Positions 1-13,445 are shown, counted from the first letter of the stretch. The stretch is DNA of 64,000 bases from Cryphonectria parasitica EP155 (GCF_011745365.1 NW_024468909.1:2480001-2544000); one strand, 5' to 3'. Notes: generated by a model from the sequence alone, not told the origin. Numbers and translations are program-made.

Positions 1-1146
1 AGGGGGTTGGGATCGGAGAATGTGTGGAGACCACTCTCCGAGTCTTGAAGCCACCGAGCGCTCAGGTGCAGGTGATGACAGAGAAAGAGGCTGCTGATTC
101 CCGTGGGAGACCCGCAGGAACAGAACACAACAGACAACTGAATGCTGCTGCTCTAATCCTCACTATATTGTCGTCGTTGTCGTCCTTTCCTCTCTGGTGC
201 AAACCGAGGAGGAGGAATTGGCCGTGTCGAGAGATTAGGACTTGTCTATCGAGACGAGATTGGCACAGCCTGGCAAGCGAGACAGAAACCCCTAAAATAG
301 GTGTAGAAATCCAAGAAGAAAAAAGTAGTTTTGAATCAATCAAGTGACCGGATAATTAATACCGGCTGAGGTGGCGTTAAGCTGAGAAGCAAATGATGTG
401 TCCCTAGGATTCGCACGCAACACACAACGATGAGATGGGTCGGGCGACCTGTGTTGTTGCAGGAGGTAGGCTGCTGGGGCGAAGAGCGAGAGCAAGAGGG
501 TCGTCGGAAAGTCAAATAAAGAGACGGGGCCGATGCTGGGTCGCGATGATGTCGAGGCTCTCTTCTCTGTTTTACGGAACACACACACACCAAGAAAGTA
601 GTAGGACTGATACCGCTGGTCCGGGGTTGACAACGGGCCTCCTGAGACACGAAGGAAGGGATAAAGAAGGAGGGAGGAAGAGGAAAGTCTTGAACATCAA
701 GAAATTTCCAAAGAGGTCTTGGAAGCGCAGGAGGGGGGCAGGAAGGGAATAAAAGAGGGATGTCCTGGGGGTTTAAGGAAATTCGTGCCTGTGCTGCTTC
801 AAATGGTCTAGCACAGTCCGACCTGGATGTACCAGTCTAGGTACCTGGTCACTCAGAAAGAAGGGGAGGACAAGAGGAACAAGCACGCACGACAAGAATG
901 TGTGGACTGGGGCGACAGGGGTGTCCACCGTGGACGAGCCAGGGCCCAGCTATACATGACTGGCTGCGAGAGGCCAGGGCACGCCAGGGGGGGGGGGACG
1001 TTGGACGGGCGGGACCACAGCGCACAGGACAGGTCCAGGAGGGTGGGTGGGTGGACAGGGGGGTAGGGAAGGGGACATGGGCAGAGCCAGCGGCAGCGCA
1101 GAGCCAGGGTATAAGCGTGGATGGGCGCCGTTGGTCAAATAAGTAA

Positions 1147-1257
1147 GACGAGGGAAGGAGGACGAGGACGAGGAAGGAGCAGCCACCACCACCAGGTCTT
1201 AGTAGGAGAGAAGGAAGGGGAAAAGAAAGAGAGAAAAAAAGAAAAAGTTGGGAAGGG
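1147..1257 (-). promoter_or_regulatory. Purine-rich tract (CT-rich on the minus strand)
   Basis: The plus strand is nearly all A and G over about 110 bases with a few interruptions, so the minus strand is a CT tract. In filamentous fungi such tracts often lie just upstream of transcription starts. If so, it would belong to a minus-strand gene beyond the left edge. This is inference only, because no start codon is visible to link it to. Confidence 0.25.
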
Positions 1258-4049
1258 TCAGACTGAGGACACACCCGAATCCTTCGTTGCTGCTCGTCAG
1301 CAGGCCAAGGCCCGGTTTAGCTAAGCCGGCTTGCTCTACTGGTCTGGCTGTGTGTATACAGCCTGCTGCTTGTGGTCCTTTTGTTTTCTTGTTTCTTCTT
1401 CTTTTCTTTTTTCGTCCTGGCCGGTGCCTCTTCCTTACTACTACAGTATTATTATGCACCATATATTTGCGGGTCGGTTGACATGAAGACGAGCACACGA
1501 AGTTGCGCAGTTCCCGCTGTCCACGGATGCCGCTGGTGGCGGAGATAGGATTGTTCGAGAGAAGAGAGAGAGAGAGGAGCTGGGGCTTGCGCACAGGTCC
1601 TCTATTCAATTTGTATACCTGGTACTACTACTATAGTGTATATGGTACGAGGGCTCCACAGGATGTGCGAACACCGCAGAGAGAGACAGACAGACACAGA
1701 CACGAGGACTATTGCTCGGGTTGTACAAGCAGGAAATTGGGCAAAGCCATGTTTGGGCTAAGCCGTATCCCATCAAGGCATCTGGGGCCGTTTCTCTGGG
1801 TCCCTCTGGGGTCAAAGCCAAGATGTCAAATCACTTCATAACCCACACAACAGGCCCTCAAGCGAGCGAGGTGCCCGGAGAATTCGCCTCGTGGTTACCT
1901 TCCGGCCGTCGGTAATGAGGATTATCGGCCGGTATGGAGTGCGCTGCAGTGCAGCGCAGTAAGGGCTTGTTGAGGATTGGCAGCAGACACTGTTGAAGAC
2001 TTACTTGGCTTGGAAATAACCGTCCAACAGAGACGTTCAGTCTCATTCAGACATGTGTGTACTTTCTATGGTACTTACTTGCCCTAAAACTGCCATACCC
2101 TGCCCAAGTCCTCTGCTGCTCCACTGTGCTCGCTCGGAAACAACAAGAGAAGGCGTGCTGTGGTAAGCAACGGCGGTATTATCTGCGCTTGTTTGTCGCA
2201 TCATACTCGTCTTCTCAATTCGAACATCGCAACAGAGGACCTAACCTGCCAGACCCCCTGTTCAGCAGAGATTGGGTCTGTCACTGGGCGCAAAAGTCAG
2301 GGGTGGGGCGTGAAGGGTCTTGATGTTCCTCGCACTGGGGCACACAAGCATACGTCCCCGTATCTGAAGGCCCCCCCCCCGACCCCCTCTCGTTCCCTCC
2401 CCCCGGCGGGAAGTATGCGAAGCGAGGTGGACAGAGATGGAGGTACGTAGTATTCTTACTCATCCCTCTCAACAAAACAATTAGAAGCCACAAAGTGGGA
2501 ATCGGATAGGAAGGGGGCGCCGGCGTCGCTCCGCAAGGGGAAACCTCTTCGTTCCAAAACATCAACAGGCTAGTCGTGTTGGGTCTTGGAGAGAGAAATG
2601 TGCAGTACATAGTCCGTAGGAGAGTCAGCTGGGAACTGGCGGCGAAGATCCCTTCCTTCGGCAACTACGCTTTGACAATGCAAACCTCTGGCAAAGTGGT
2701 TGATTCTATCCCAGCCAGCACCCCCAGCTCGTGGAGGACATCGAGTCCCGTCCCTACCACCACACACACAAGGAGGCCAGTAGAGCGACCTGGACTTGCC
2801 AGCATCGCCGTGTGGCCGGTGTCCAAGATTCTCTGGGGTCACACTGCACGCTAGATGACATTCCAGGGTGTTCGTGATTGTGAAAGAAGCTTAGATAGGA
2901 AGAATTGACGGCGGCCAGAGGCTTGGAGCTCTCTGGTTGTGGGGAGGCAAGGAGCATAGTCCTCTCAACGTTAGAGACAGGGACGTCAACTCCTTCTCCC
3001 TGGATCCACGTTGGACTAAAATTTCATCAGCACGCACATACCCCCGTGCAGTCCAGAACGGGCGGCTGTTTTGCGCATGATGATACACTACGCAGTACCA
3101 TTCAGGGTTCCGCGCAGAGATCCAAGCGTCGGAGGCGCAGTGGATCTGGTAATTGTCACCCGAACCGCGTTTTCGCTGCTTCTTTCAACTGTTGTCTTGG
3201 GTAAAGGAGAGGCTCTTGCGGGCAGCCCGTGGTACAGGCCAAGTCGTTCATCAGAGCGCAGAGACACTGTCTAGCCTGACGGGATGGCGTCCTTGTCGAA
3301 GTCGCTCTCATTCCATGTCCTCTCGCTTTGCCCGGTGCGGGGAGGTTGCCATGATTCGGTGTTTCTTGCCCATTCACGCCGTACAGCTCTGAGCGGACGC
3401 TGCTTGACAAAGCAATGGCCAACAATATCTCGTAGCGCAGGCCGCGGTCTGTGGCCGGCCTCCATAAGCGTCAGAACGCTGCTTAAAATAAAAATAAAAA
3501 TTGCCCCTCTTGTGGCCGAGAAGCGACCTGCGAGCGCTGATGCAGGCCTGGGTGGATGGCCTCCTTACGTTGTCATGGGTAAGGCAGCACTTCAAGCGTA
3601 TAGCGCATTAGATTGATGGTATGGGATTTATCGTCGTCAATTTTGCCATATTCAGAGGTGACAGCCTTGCCGTGTGTACACACACATCAGGGGCATCTGC
3701 AAGCGGACCACAATGAGATCATCCTCATTTGCCTGAATAGGTCTCACGATGCCTTTTGCTCGGTAACGAAGCGGTTTCTCTTTTCATTCTCGCTGAAACT
3801 TCACTTAGCTGCCTTTCTTTTCTTCTCTTTTCCCCTCCCCAGCCCAAGTCGTCTGTCCCTCGTCACTGGTTCATGCAATTGTCCGTAGCCGCCAGGTGAC
3901 CTGGGGATCGATCTGAAGGACCGTAGTGGCTTGTCGTAGCGCGCTCCGCTGTACAGCTTGTATCCAGAACCCTGTCCAGGGCAAAAGCTGCTTTGATGGG
4001 ACAAGGGCTCCCTTTTTCTTCTTTCTTTTTTTTTTCTTTCCTTTTTTCC

Positions 4050-4075
4050 TTTTTTTTTTTTTTTTTTTTTTTTTT
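4050..4075. repeat. T26 homopolymer in a pyrimidine tract
   Basis: An uninterrupted run of 26 T follows about 40 bases of T-rich pyrimidine sequence starting near 4014. It is the longest homopolymer noticed in the window. Such tracts exclude nucleosomes and are common in fungal promoters; length may also be affected by sequencing error. Confidence 0.9.
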
Positions 4076-7000
4076 GCACCCCTCCACCTTCATTGACAGC
4101 GTAATATGATGCCAAGCCGGGCGTGACGGGGATGGAGGAGACTAAAGGAGGACTAGAGGTGCGCACGGTGAATTGGAAGTAGCTGAAGAATCATACCATA
4201 GTAAAAGGTTATAAGCTTCAATCAAGGTTGGAGAGATTATCACAGATGGACAGAGCCTCATCGACCTGTGGCAGTTACTTCCAGACAGCCAGATCTGTCC
4301 ACCGCCACTGTCTACTGCCGCTACCGTGAAAGACGACGTCATGTCTCGCTGCCTCCTTCTTTTTATCGTCTCCAACGCTCGCGCAAGGAAGGTGCAGGTT
4401 GTTCCATTCTTTGACTCTTCGACTAGCTACAGACCTGATTCAGCTGAGGAGCACCTGCCACCACACGACGACATCCAAGAAAGCCCGACCCGTCTACTTC
4501 TATCAAGGCTCTCAGACCCGCTCGTGGCTCTCGCTCGTGGCGGTCGATTACTATGTCAAATCTCCGGCTATGATTCGTCTACCATGGTACAATCATGGAC
4601 CCTTGGCTTCAATGCCCATTCTGCATGGAGTGGGTTGAGCAATGATCAATCATTCCCCGATCGCCGAATCGGCTTAGAGGCAATCACGTACCATAATACA
4701 AGAGAGATGCATCGGAACTGGGCCCGGATGCTGAAGGAGCAGGGCCAAATCGGAGCGTGCCTTGCCTGTTCTGCCAGTCCCAGCCCTCTCTATTTCATTC
4801 CCTCCTGGTCGTCGTCCCCTCTTCTCCAAGTCACGCACACCACAGCGCAGGCCATGGCCCCACCCCTCGTGAGTAACTTAATCCGAGAAAGGATTGTGGG
4901 TGTGATATCTGAGGCCGAGCTTGCAGCGACCCACCAGGCGCTCTTTTTTTGTTGCATTGCGGCAGACGCGTTTCAGAATCAACAGGGGCCGAGCCTGAAC
5001 CTGCCCGTCCTTTGCCCTCCGTCTCCCCTTGTCATGGGCCTTGTCTCTCTGGGCGGTAGGATCCACTCGCCTCTTCCAGAACGATTTGATACGAGCTCTC
5101 GGGCCATCTCCCGTGGGTTGTTCTGGTCCCCCTCTCGCCTGGCTCAACATCCCTGCAAGGCGACCATGTCGACAGTGCGTCTGCTTTTCCTTGCTCCCCC
5201 TTCAGTGACATTCAGGTGGCCTGACGTATTGGCCGCTGTGTGATTCAGCAAAACCAGACTGCAGATCTCTGCATGCCGACGGTCCAGTGGCGGGACTCTT
5301 GGCAGACACACATAGCGAATACCAGGCCAGTGGTGTCTGGGCTGCTCTCCACCAGGCGGCGCGCACCATTCTGGGCGTCCTTTTGCATGAAAGAGAGGCA
5401 CGAAGAGGGGTCTCGATCATGACCACAGAGGACCCAAGTGGGACCCGCTACCATATTTTTCAGCCTATTTACTTAGGGACGGATATCCAGCATGACTGAG
5501 TAGTAGGTGGTGGTGTTCTGCATCATCCATTCCAAGAGCATGGAGTGGTTCCCGCCAGTCATCTCTTCCTGAAGACAAACTCAGTATCGGAGCTCGTGAT
5601 TGTGATACTGGGAAGGGCGGGCAGACCCATCAGAACAGTATGTCATGTGTCCCCTTCTCCTGTGATGATTAGAGCGGTACCACCAGCCTTCCGAGGGAGG
5701 CGACAAAGTGCGGTCGGCAACCAAGATCAACATCAAGATACGAAGTACAATCCTCCATCCCCATGGCTAAGCCCTCAGCGGCATCCTTGACCCTAGAGTC
5801 GCATCTGAGGCTCAAAGCAGTATGACATCCGAACAACTTGGGCAGATCTCTTTTCGGAGACTAGGCGGCAGACTCGCCCAGCCGTCGCGGAGGCACGCAG
5901 TTACTGCCACGGTATGGATAGTAGTCACTCACGCTGTCCAGGTATACCTTGGGCCAACAGAGATCGCAAAACAGGGTTCAAATCTAATGCGGGATGACTG
6001 CGAGGGGCGTGATGGTGTGTGGGGCATGAGGGACTGAAAAGAGAAGGTCAACTGTTTGATCGACAGCTTGCCGAGCATAAAGCCGATCTCTGATGACTTG
6101 AAACTTGACGCGCTATGCAAGGGCACTCGCCAGAGTTGGGGACGGTGACGGGCAGGACTATGACAATGAAATCTTTGCCTGCATATGGCCTCCTAGCAAA
6201 CCACCTCCATGTACGTCCAGGGAGAGACTGCATAATCACCCTGCTGCCCCATGATCACGAGGAAGAGATGGCGTGGATTTGCTCAACTATACTAGTACGC
6301 TATCCACACTAGATCGATCTCGTGATAACTACATGAACTTTTCCGCAGAAAGACATCACATCCTGATTTCTTCGTACCCGTCGCTATTACCTACTGGGTG
6401 CATCCAGCCTCTATGGTTGTACATGATGATGCAAGTATTCCACGGACTAATTTGACCCCCCCCCCCTTTTTTCTTTTTCTTTGTGGCCCATCACCTCCTT
6501 TACAAGTTTGTGTACGCCTGTCTACTACTCACACTCTCACACCCGCGCGCGTGTCCCACAGCTGCAGAAGCTACACAAGCAACACGTTTCACACGATTTT
6601 CAGTCTCAACGAACGGGCCCGTCTGGTTGGAGTTTGCTATTTTGGGGGAGAAGAGGGGGAGGTGGAGTGGAGGGGAGGGAAGCGCTTGTCCAGGCAGGGT
6701 GGACTGAAGGAGGAGGACACCTGACCAGAAAGAAGAGTCCACGCTGGTGAATAGTCCTCTTGGCAACGGCACAAACAGGAGAAGGGCCCTTCGAGGCCCA
6801 GTGAGGCTATCCCCTCCCTCCTCCATGCAGGACAACAAAGGTCGGTGCATGCAACCCACACAAGGGGAGTCAAGGCAAAAGCACGCCAAATTCTGAAGCA
6901 CTAGCTCCCGTGCCTGACTGAGCATAAACGACGGCCTTCGAAACAAGACACCGGCTGGATCATAGCGTGGGCGTGGGCGTATGTAGAGAAGAGAGAGAAA

Positions 7001-8160
7001 TGTTCCTCCCCCCTGGCTGCCTGGCTTGGTCTCCCGGCGTGACGCTCGCCAATCTCGACGTCGCCCTTCGTTCTGCCCCTTGCAGGTTTTAATTTCCCAT
7101 GTCCGCCAGCCCCCAAGGGATCCATTCCCAAAGTCACGCTGTGAGGGGGGAGGAGAAAAAGGCCTAACACTCACTAGTACTATAGTAGTAGCAAGCAGAG
7201 GTCGTTTCTCCAGCGTGCTTGTTTCGTCTTTTCACTTGCACATTCTCGTCCTCGTGGCGTCGTCCTCTCCTCCTTGTTTCCATCTTCCTCTTAGATCCCG
7301 TACCGGCGGCCAGGCTCCCTGCTGTCCGGTTCGTCATGGTGCTGAAACTTGACGACTGGCGAATCCAGTCCCTTGCCTTGGACGGTTGAGCCAGCAACGG
7401 TTGGCTCCTCCCACTGCAACCACGGACGACCACCCCAACCTCAGGATAATTTCACCCGCGGGTCCACTCTCTGCCATGCTTTATTATACCATAGGACAGC
7501 ACAGGTGGTGACCTTGACTAATGCTCCCCAGCAGGCGGTTTCAACAGGGGAAAGCTTAATCTTCTCCGACTAGTCTGCCCCATCGGCCAACTGGGGGGCG
7601 TCAAGTCAATGACACTCACTTACTAGGAAGTACTTATTTATGCTGCTACTATAACTACTACTATATACACAAAAGAATCATACGACAGCAGTAGTATTCG
7701 GCGCTGAGGAGCATGTAACAGTACAAGCAGTATGCCAAGGTATCGCTCCTAAAGTCGTCGTCCCAAGGATTTCCACAATTTCTTTGATCAGAGAAGGAGC
7801 TACTGTACTATCATGGTACTGTGTGCTGTACTGTGTATGCAGCACATGAGGCCTTCTGATTCGGTCCTTCACCCAGTATCCTTCGCCTCCCCCTCTTCTG
7901 CCTTGTTTTTTTCCTTTTCTCCGCCTAGGCGTCCCCATGTTCAACATCAAAGCGCTTGCAGCTGCATCTCTACAAGCTGCATCTACCTGCTAGGTCATCG
8001 ATAAGAATAGCATCACTTTGTTTTCCGCCTCGACTTGCCCATCGGTAACGCTCCGTCGCTCGCTTGCCGCGGGATCTGTGCATGTGGGCATATCAAGATC
8101 AAGCACTTCAAGATCTCTGACAGAATTGTCGATGAACCATCCGTTCCTGCATCTCGCTCC

Positions 8161-8161
<1 letters not shown>

Positions 8162-8202
<41 letters not shown>
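8162..8202. repeat. (CT)n dinucleotide microsatellite, about 20 units
   Basis: A perfect alternating T/C run of about 41 bases. Its complement (GA)n explains the Arg-Glu repeat seen in the reverse frames, so those frames are not genes. Pure polypurine/polypyrimidine mirror sequence of this length can form triplex DNA. Confidence 0.95.
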
Positions 8203-8204
<2 letters not shown>

Positions 8205-11200
8205 GTGCAGCAGCCACACGCACCTGCTGAAGAACCCTCCTCGTCTTCAAGCTTATGTAGGCCTCGGGCTTCTGCCACCCCCGGTTCTCGTGGCTTCGCT
8301 TGTCCCCTTTTTTGGCCGAGGCGCCGGTCAGCAGCCGCGCCAGCCCTGGCCGGGCACATCTGGCAGACCCAAAAGGGAGCTCCCAATCACGGAGCTTGAC
8401 GGCAAGACGTCGAAACAATATACCAATGGCACGGCTGACTGTTGCGCCCCTTGTCCTCGAGTCACCAAACATCACACTAGAACGGAAGGCTTGCTGATAA
8501 GTAGAAAAGAGAGTGCGTGTTTGAGAGAGAAGGGGAAACATCCACGCGTATTCTCACCCTCACGTTTGAGATGGATCCAGGACCCCCAGCCGGAGTACCG
8601 GGAAACGTCTCGCCTATGGACGCCTCGCCGGTGATACGAGAAGAACATCAACAACAACCGCAGTCTGCCATCTTCAAAAGAAGTTGGGCTGCTTCCCATA
8701 CGGGTTCTTCCCACCGAGTCCTGAAACGCAAGGGCTAAGTATGTTGATCTGGTATCAAGTCTCTTGAAACAATGACATCCACCTCTCCCAGACTTTTGGG
8801 CAAGCCACATAAAAGGTTCTGGCCTAGGGTCCCGGCGAATTACAGGCGCCATGGTCGCCATGGGGGATTACCATTGTACTCGCTTGAGCATCCGAGCGCA
8901 TGCAGCCTCCTATTGGTGTGCCTGAATCTTGCATGAACTGGACACCAGCCCCAGTCTGCCCAAATGGCGGGGGGACAAGAATCCTTCGAGTCCAGGCTCG
9001 TGTTATGCTACACTATTTGTCGTCTTCTACTACTACTACTACTACACAGTACTATGTACTTTGTCTGAGTGCCACTTGTTCCCATGCACAATCGGGCCCG
9101 TGGATCGCTCCACTGTGACCTATCAAAAGTCTCAGTCACCGGTACTTGCCGCCAAGACAAGTCCCTCTCTCTCTCCTACCCGCCGCTGTGGATATACATG
9201 ACTGACTTGAAGATTCAGATGATATCCACCAGATAGAGAGACGGAGGATCTTTCTCCAGAGTCGGAAGACCTCCTGCAGCAATACACAGTATTACAAAAA
9301 GTATGATGCGGCATCAAGATAAAGCACCGGTGGAGGAGGGTGGTAGCGGACAAAAATTCCCCCACCATGTCAGGTATATGAAACACCAGGAGGCACCTCG
9401 CAGCCTTGTTCGCGCGACTTCCCAGTACGACGCCACCTTTGCGAGGGTCTTCTTCCTTCAGCAAGGCTTGCTAGGTCACTTGCGGAGCCCTGCGAGGAGG
9501 CACTCTGGTGCCACGTACTCGTGCGTGGACAGGGTATCAGAGGGTGGCGTCTCCAGGCCGGCCAACTGGCATCATCCTGCCACCCCTGCTGAAGAAGAAC
9601 ATCCCGAGCGATCACCATAGCAGCGTCATTGTCTGAGGCTCCACATGACGCCCATTCCTCGACCTGGTCAAGAGCCGTTGTTGACGAGTGCGGCGAAGGG
9701 GCTCGACGGCTCTCCGACCTTGCATTGCTGATCGCCTTCGTGTCTCGCTGGTTGAGTCTGCAGAGTTGCCCCTGGTGTTGTTTCGATCCTGTTTGCAGTC
9801 CTTGAGTCCCGAGGATTCACAAATCGTTGGCAGGTGTAGGCTACTGGCCGTATCGTGGAGAGATGCTGCCACAGCAACTATTATGGTACGACGCCCGACG
9901 GTGTCTTGGTTGCATTGAAACATATTGCTAAATATAACGATGGACTGACTGGAGACCAGACGGAGGTTACGAGTCATTGTGCCAATACCCAAAGGCTTGG
10001 GCGCATATCAGATGCCGAAACTCGGCTTGGAGGTCCGGAACATCCATCCCCTAAGGGCATTGAGGGTTTGAGTGATTTGCCAGATGGACTCTGCAAGCGC
10101 AGGATATCCTGGGAGACCCGGATTGTCTTCCAGCCCGAGACCTCGCCTTACGAGGAGCCGGAGAGTCTGGCCAGAGGATGTGTGCGGACAAGGTCCTCTT
10201 GGCAGTGGTGCGAACTGCAGTGCCATCATCTCCCATTCATCCGTCTGATAATGCCTATACGCGGATTCCGACCGGATTTTTGCAAGCTTGTCTAGGCCCT
10301 GTGGGCATCAAAGTCATGTCAAGAGGTAGGCTGGAATTTCTGCTATTCTCCTCTCCTCTGAACGAGCGCAGGTGGCCAAGGCATACACAGGCAAGATTGT
10401 ATTTGAGACAACCATGGTTCTTTTCGTGAGCTTCTTGCTCCATCCTTTCTCCCCATTCCTAAGTCGCCGTAATTCAAGGTCCGGCCAGCAGCATTTTCTG
10501 TCTCGGCGTTATGACACCGACGGGTCCCAAAGAACATTCCCACCTCCAAGATTTACACACAACATGCCGACAGCTGAGGAATCAGTTCCCCATTAGCACA
10601 CTGCGCGTTGCCTCTCGTCCTGCACAGGATGACTCTCAAATCTCGTCTCCAGTAATGATTTAGTGACATCAACAGCAGACCCCCGGGACACATCGGAAGG
10701 CAACCCGGACAAAGTCACGGGGAGCGCTGCCGGATGGATCCCTTCCTCGCGCAGGGTTCTGGGAACTCCAGTCCGCGAGTGTGCGGGCGGGCGTCAAAAG
10801 ATCGACTTTTCTGAAACTCACTTGGGCCGAATCTAGTGGAGAACATGCCCGTCCCTTACCATGACGCTCATGGGATCCACACAAACAGCTGTTCTCGCCT
10901 CAATTCTTTTAGCAGACAATCGTGGGAAGTAAAGGAAGTGGAAAGAAAATAAGAGGAGCACGAAGGAAAAACCTGCACCCTCCAGTCGAGGGCTGGGATG
11001 TTGGGGAGGGCATGGGAAGTTCCAGGCCCCGGGGGTTTGCCAGAGCTGCCCCCGCTGCTGGTCCATGATGCAGTCAGGGTACAGGGCAGAGCAGGCTTGG
11101 GAAGGGGTTGGTATTGTCGATATGCCACTTGGCAGCCCGTGCTTGCATGGCCGAGTGCGATGGCTATGGGTGGCAGCCTGATCGAGTTGACAGGGCTGAC

Positions 11201-13445
11201 AGTACAAGTAGGCAGATTAGTGGCCAACCTAGTATGTGGATCGCCACCAGCATACTTGCATGACTACTAGAACGTGTCTGCGGCTTCATGGGACGCTGTC
11301 GATCTCTGTTGGCGAAAGAAAGGCATGATACTTTCGGTACAAAGAAGACCGAGAAGTAATAGTGGTGGTGGTAGATGCTACCATGCACATTGCCTATGCT
11401 GTATATGCTGGGCTGCATGGAAAAGCCTTGCATGCAGCCGGGGGCAGCGGCCTCAGCCTTGTCAATGCTAATGTTGTTAGACGGCCACCTTGGGGGCAAG
11501 TTGGAGTCGGTCAGTTTCTTCGGGAACCGCGAGGTTGGTCCGACTGGACTCCCTTGCACCCCTCATCCCCTCCCCGAATATCAGACGATCGGAAGAGCTC
11601 GTTGTATTGCATCGCATCTTTGACCTCCGGGTGATTCGGTGGCACTTGGGCGACAGGAGCTTGGGAGTAGCCCTCCCTGAGCGTGGAACGGGCCTGGTCT
11701 GTTGGGCATGGACGTGGTCTGAGCTGGCTGTGGATCTATTTTGTATAATATTTCTCTCTTCCCGAGAGTCTAAATTGAGGCACAACGCATCCAAAGGGAC
11801 TTCACAGGAGACTTGACGTCGTGTGTAGGGAGTTTTTTATCCTTTCGTGAGCCTAAACTGATGTGTACGTGGCAGCATGGTAATTTCTCCTACTGACTTG
11901 GTATTACCGGCAACCTCTACGATCTAACGACGCTGAAGGCCAGCAGAGAAGCCGCACAGTGATTCCTTTTTTGACCGCGTCCAATGTCGTTCTTGTACAC
12001 CTCCTCATAGACGACAATGATGCGCTGGACTCAACATTGTTTAAGATCATCATCGAGTCGGTAGCTGAAGTGCACTGCGATCCTACGTCTATACGGGCTG
12101 CTCTTGAAGGACGCGGTCATTTCGGCTTTGCTTGGATGAGTTATAAGTATGCATGGCTTGAGGACATCTCGATATGATACGAGGGTTGAGAAACATCTAT
12201 CTCTCTGCTCACGCTCCTCTCGATCTCGCAATCCTCCAATCATACTGGAACAACATCGTATCTTTTTTTCTTTCTTTTCTTTTGGTCTGATGATAGAGAA
12301 TGGCATTGACTGTACAACCACTCTGAATGCTGGCCAGTAAATCGAACCAGCTCAATCAGAACATATACAAAGTACACATTTCGCGAAGAGACTAATTGTC
12401 CAACCTCTGTAACAAGCCAGTCAGTCTGTTCGCGCGCGATGTGCAAGCGCACCACGCACCATAGCATAGCACATGGGCAGTCTAAGTTCCTACAAGGAAC
12501 CCACCAGCGGGACGAAGCACAGCTCAGATCTTTTTTCCTTTTCTTTTCTTTTCTTTTTTTGCTTCTCTCTTTCTTCCTTTACCCGCCACTAGAGCTTAAC
12601 AAATATTAACATCGTGCTTGATAGGAAGTACACTCTCGTCTCGTTCGGGCGGGCGCTCGCTGGCCTCGAACTCTTTAATCACTTAACTGCCTATCGTACG
12701 TTAGGTAGGGTCCTCTCTTGAGGTTGTCGTCCCCAGATGCAGGCTCGCTGCTGTGGCCGCAGTGGGCACAGCAACTAAGTCGTTGGGTAAGCTTCGACGG
12801 GTTTGTACCTACGATCCAGGCCCAAGACTGTATCTGGATAGACTGTTGTCCACCACGAAGAGCCACTCGCTAGTTATGGCGTGGGCGATGAATACCGCCA
12901 GACCATATAAGACTCGTCAGGACCTTTATCGAGCACAATAGAACCAGCACAGGCCCAGCATGGCAGACTGGCTAAACATTAGACGCAGTGACATTTCCGC
13001 GGGCATATCGCGTTCTCGTGGGAGATTATGACAATTGTCTGCTAGCCGAGGAAGTTGGTGGATGATAATATTCATGGGACGGACATTGATAGTGACTGGG
13101 TCGGGATATTCCTACTATCTTGTTCAGACTCATGAAAGGGTATCAATACAATACAAGAATTACATATAGAGAGGCTGTGTTGAGGCGTCAAAGCCAGCCA
13201 GCGCACAGGTTGGCGGGGGATTCATTCGTATCTAGTTCAATACTGGCCATGAGTTTTACTCAGCATTCGAGCCAGAGCAACAAGGCTGAGAACTCGAATA
13301 TACAACCTTGCCAAGTTTTCCGCTTACGAGCCGATGTTATGTGTGTGAATTCCATGTAGAGCTTCTTTTGACGGGTTGGAATCAAGTATCATTGGTAAAT
13401 GCTAGATTTTTGTCGACAACTAGGGTGACTCGAAGTCTAGGTATC

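Larger units (their letters stand above)
1..13445. other. Gene-poor region, no supported gene (13.4 kb)
   Basis: No reading frame here gives a recognisable domain, and I could not build a convincing spliced gene from donor, branch and acceptor signals. Open frames are short, exist on both strands and look like chance frames in GC-rich DNA. The sequence contains a T26 run, a (CT)n tract, repeated TAC-rich patches and alternating pyrimidine- and purine-rich patches. These resemble the promoters and leaders of fungal genes rather than transposon remains. Pyrimidine-rich leaders can be read on both strands, so long regulatory DNA or non-coding transcripts are possible. I saw no tRNA, 5S rRNA, transposase or reverse transcriptase. 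The right end includes the 3' flank of NOC3. Confidence 0.7.

Noticed and set aside
4341..5243. 300-codon ATG frame in the gene desert as a real gene
   Set aside because: No motif, no signal peptide, no splice support and ordinary chance length for GC-rich DNA. It is kept only as a low-interest finding.
5950..5990. Possible tRNA B-box (GGTTCAAATC)
   Set aside because: No matching A-box, acceptor stem or anticodon arm could be folded around it.
6500..7174. 224-codon minus-strand frame
   Set aside because: Composition is like random GC-rich sequence, no domain is visible, and overlapping frames of similar length exist on the other strand.
7990..8541. 183-codon minus-strand frame with an Arg-Glu repeat
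   Set aside because: The repeat is the (CT)n microsatellite read on the other strand; the rest has no recognisable sequence.
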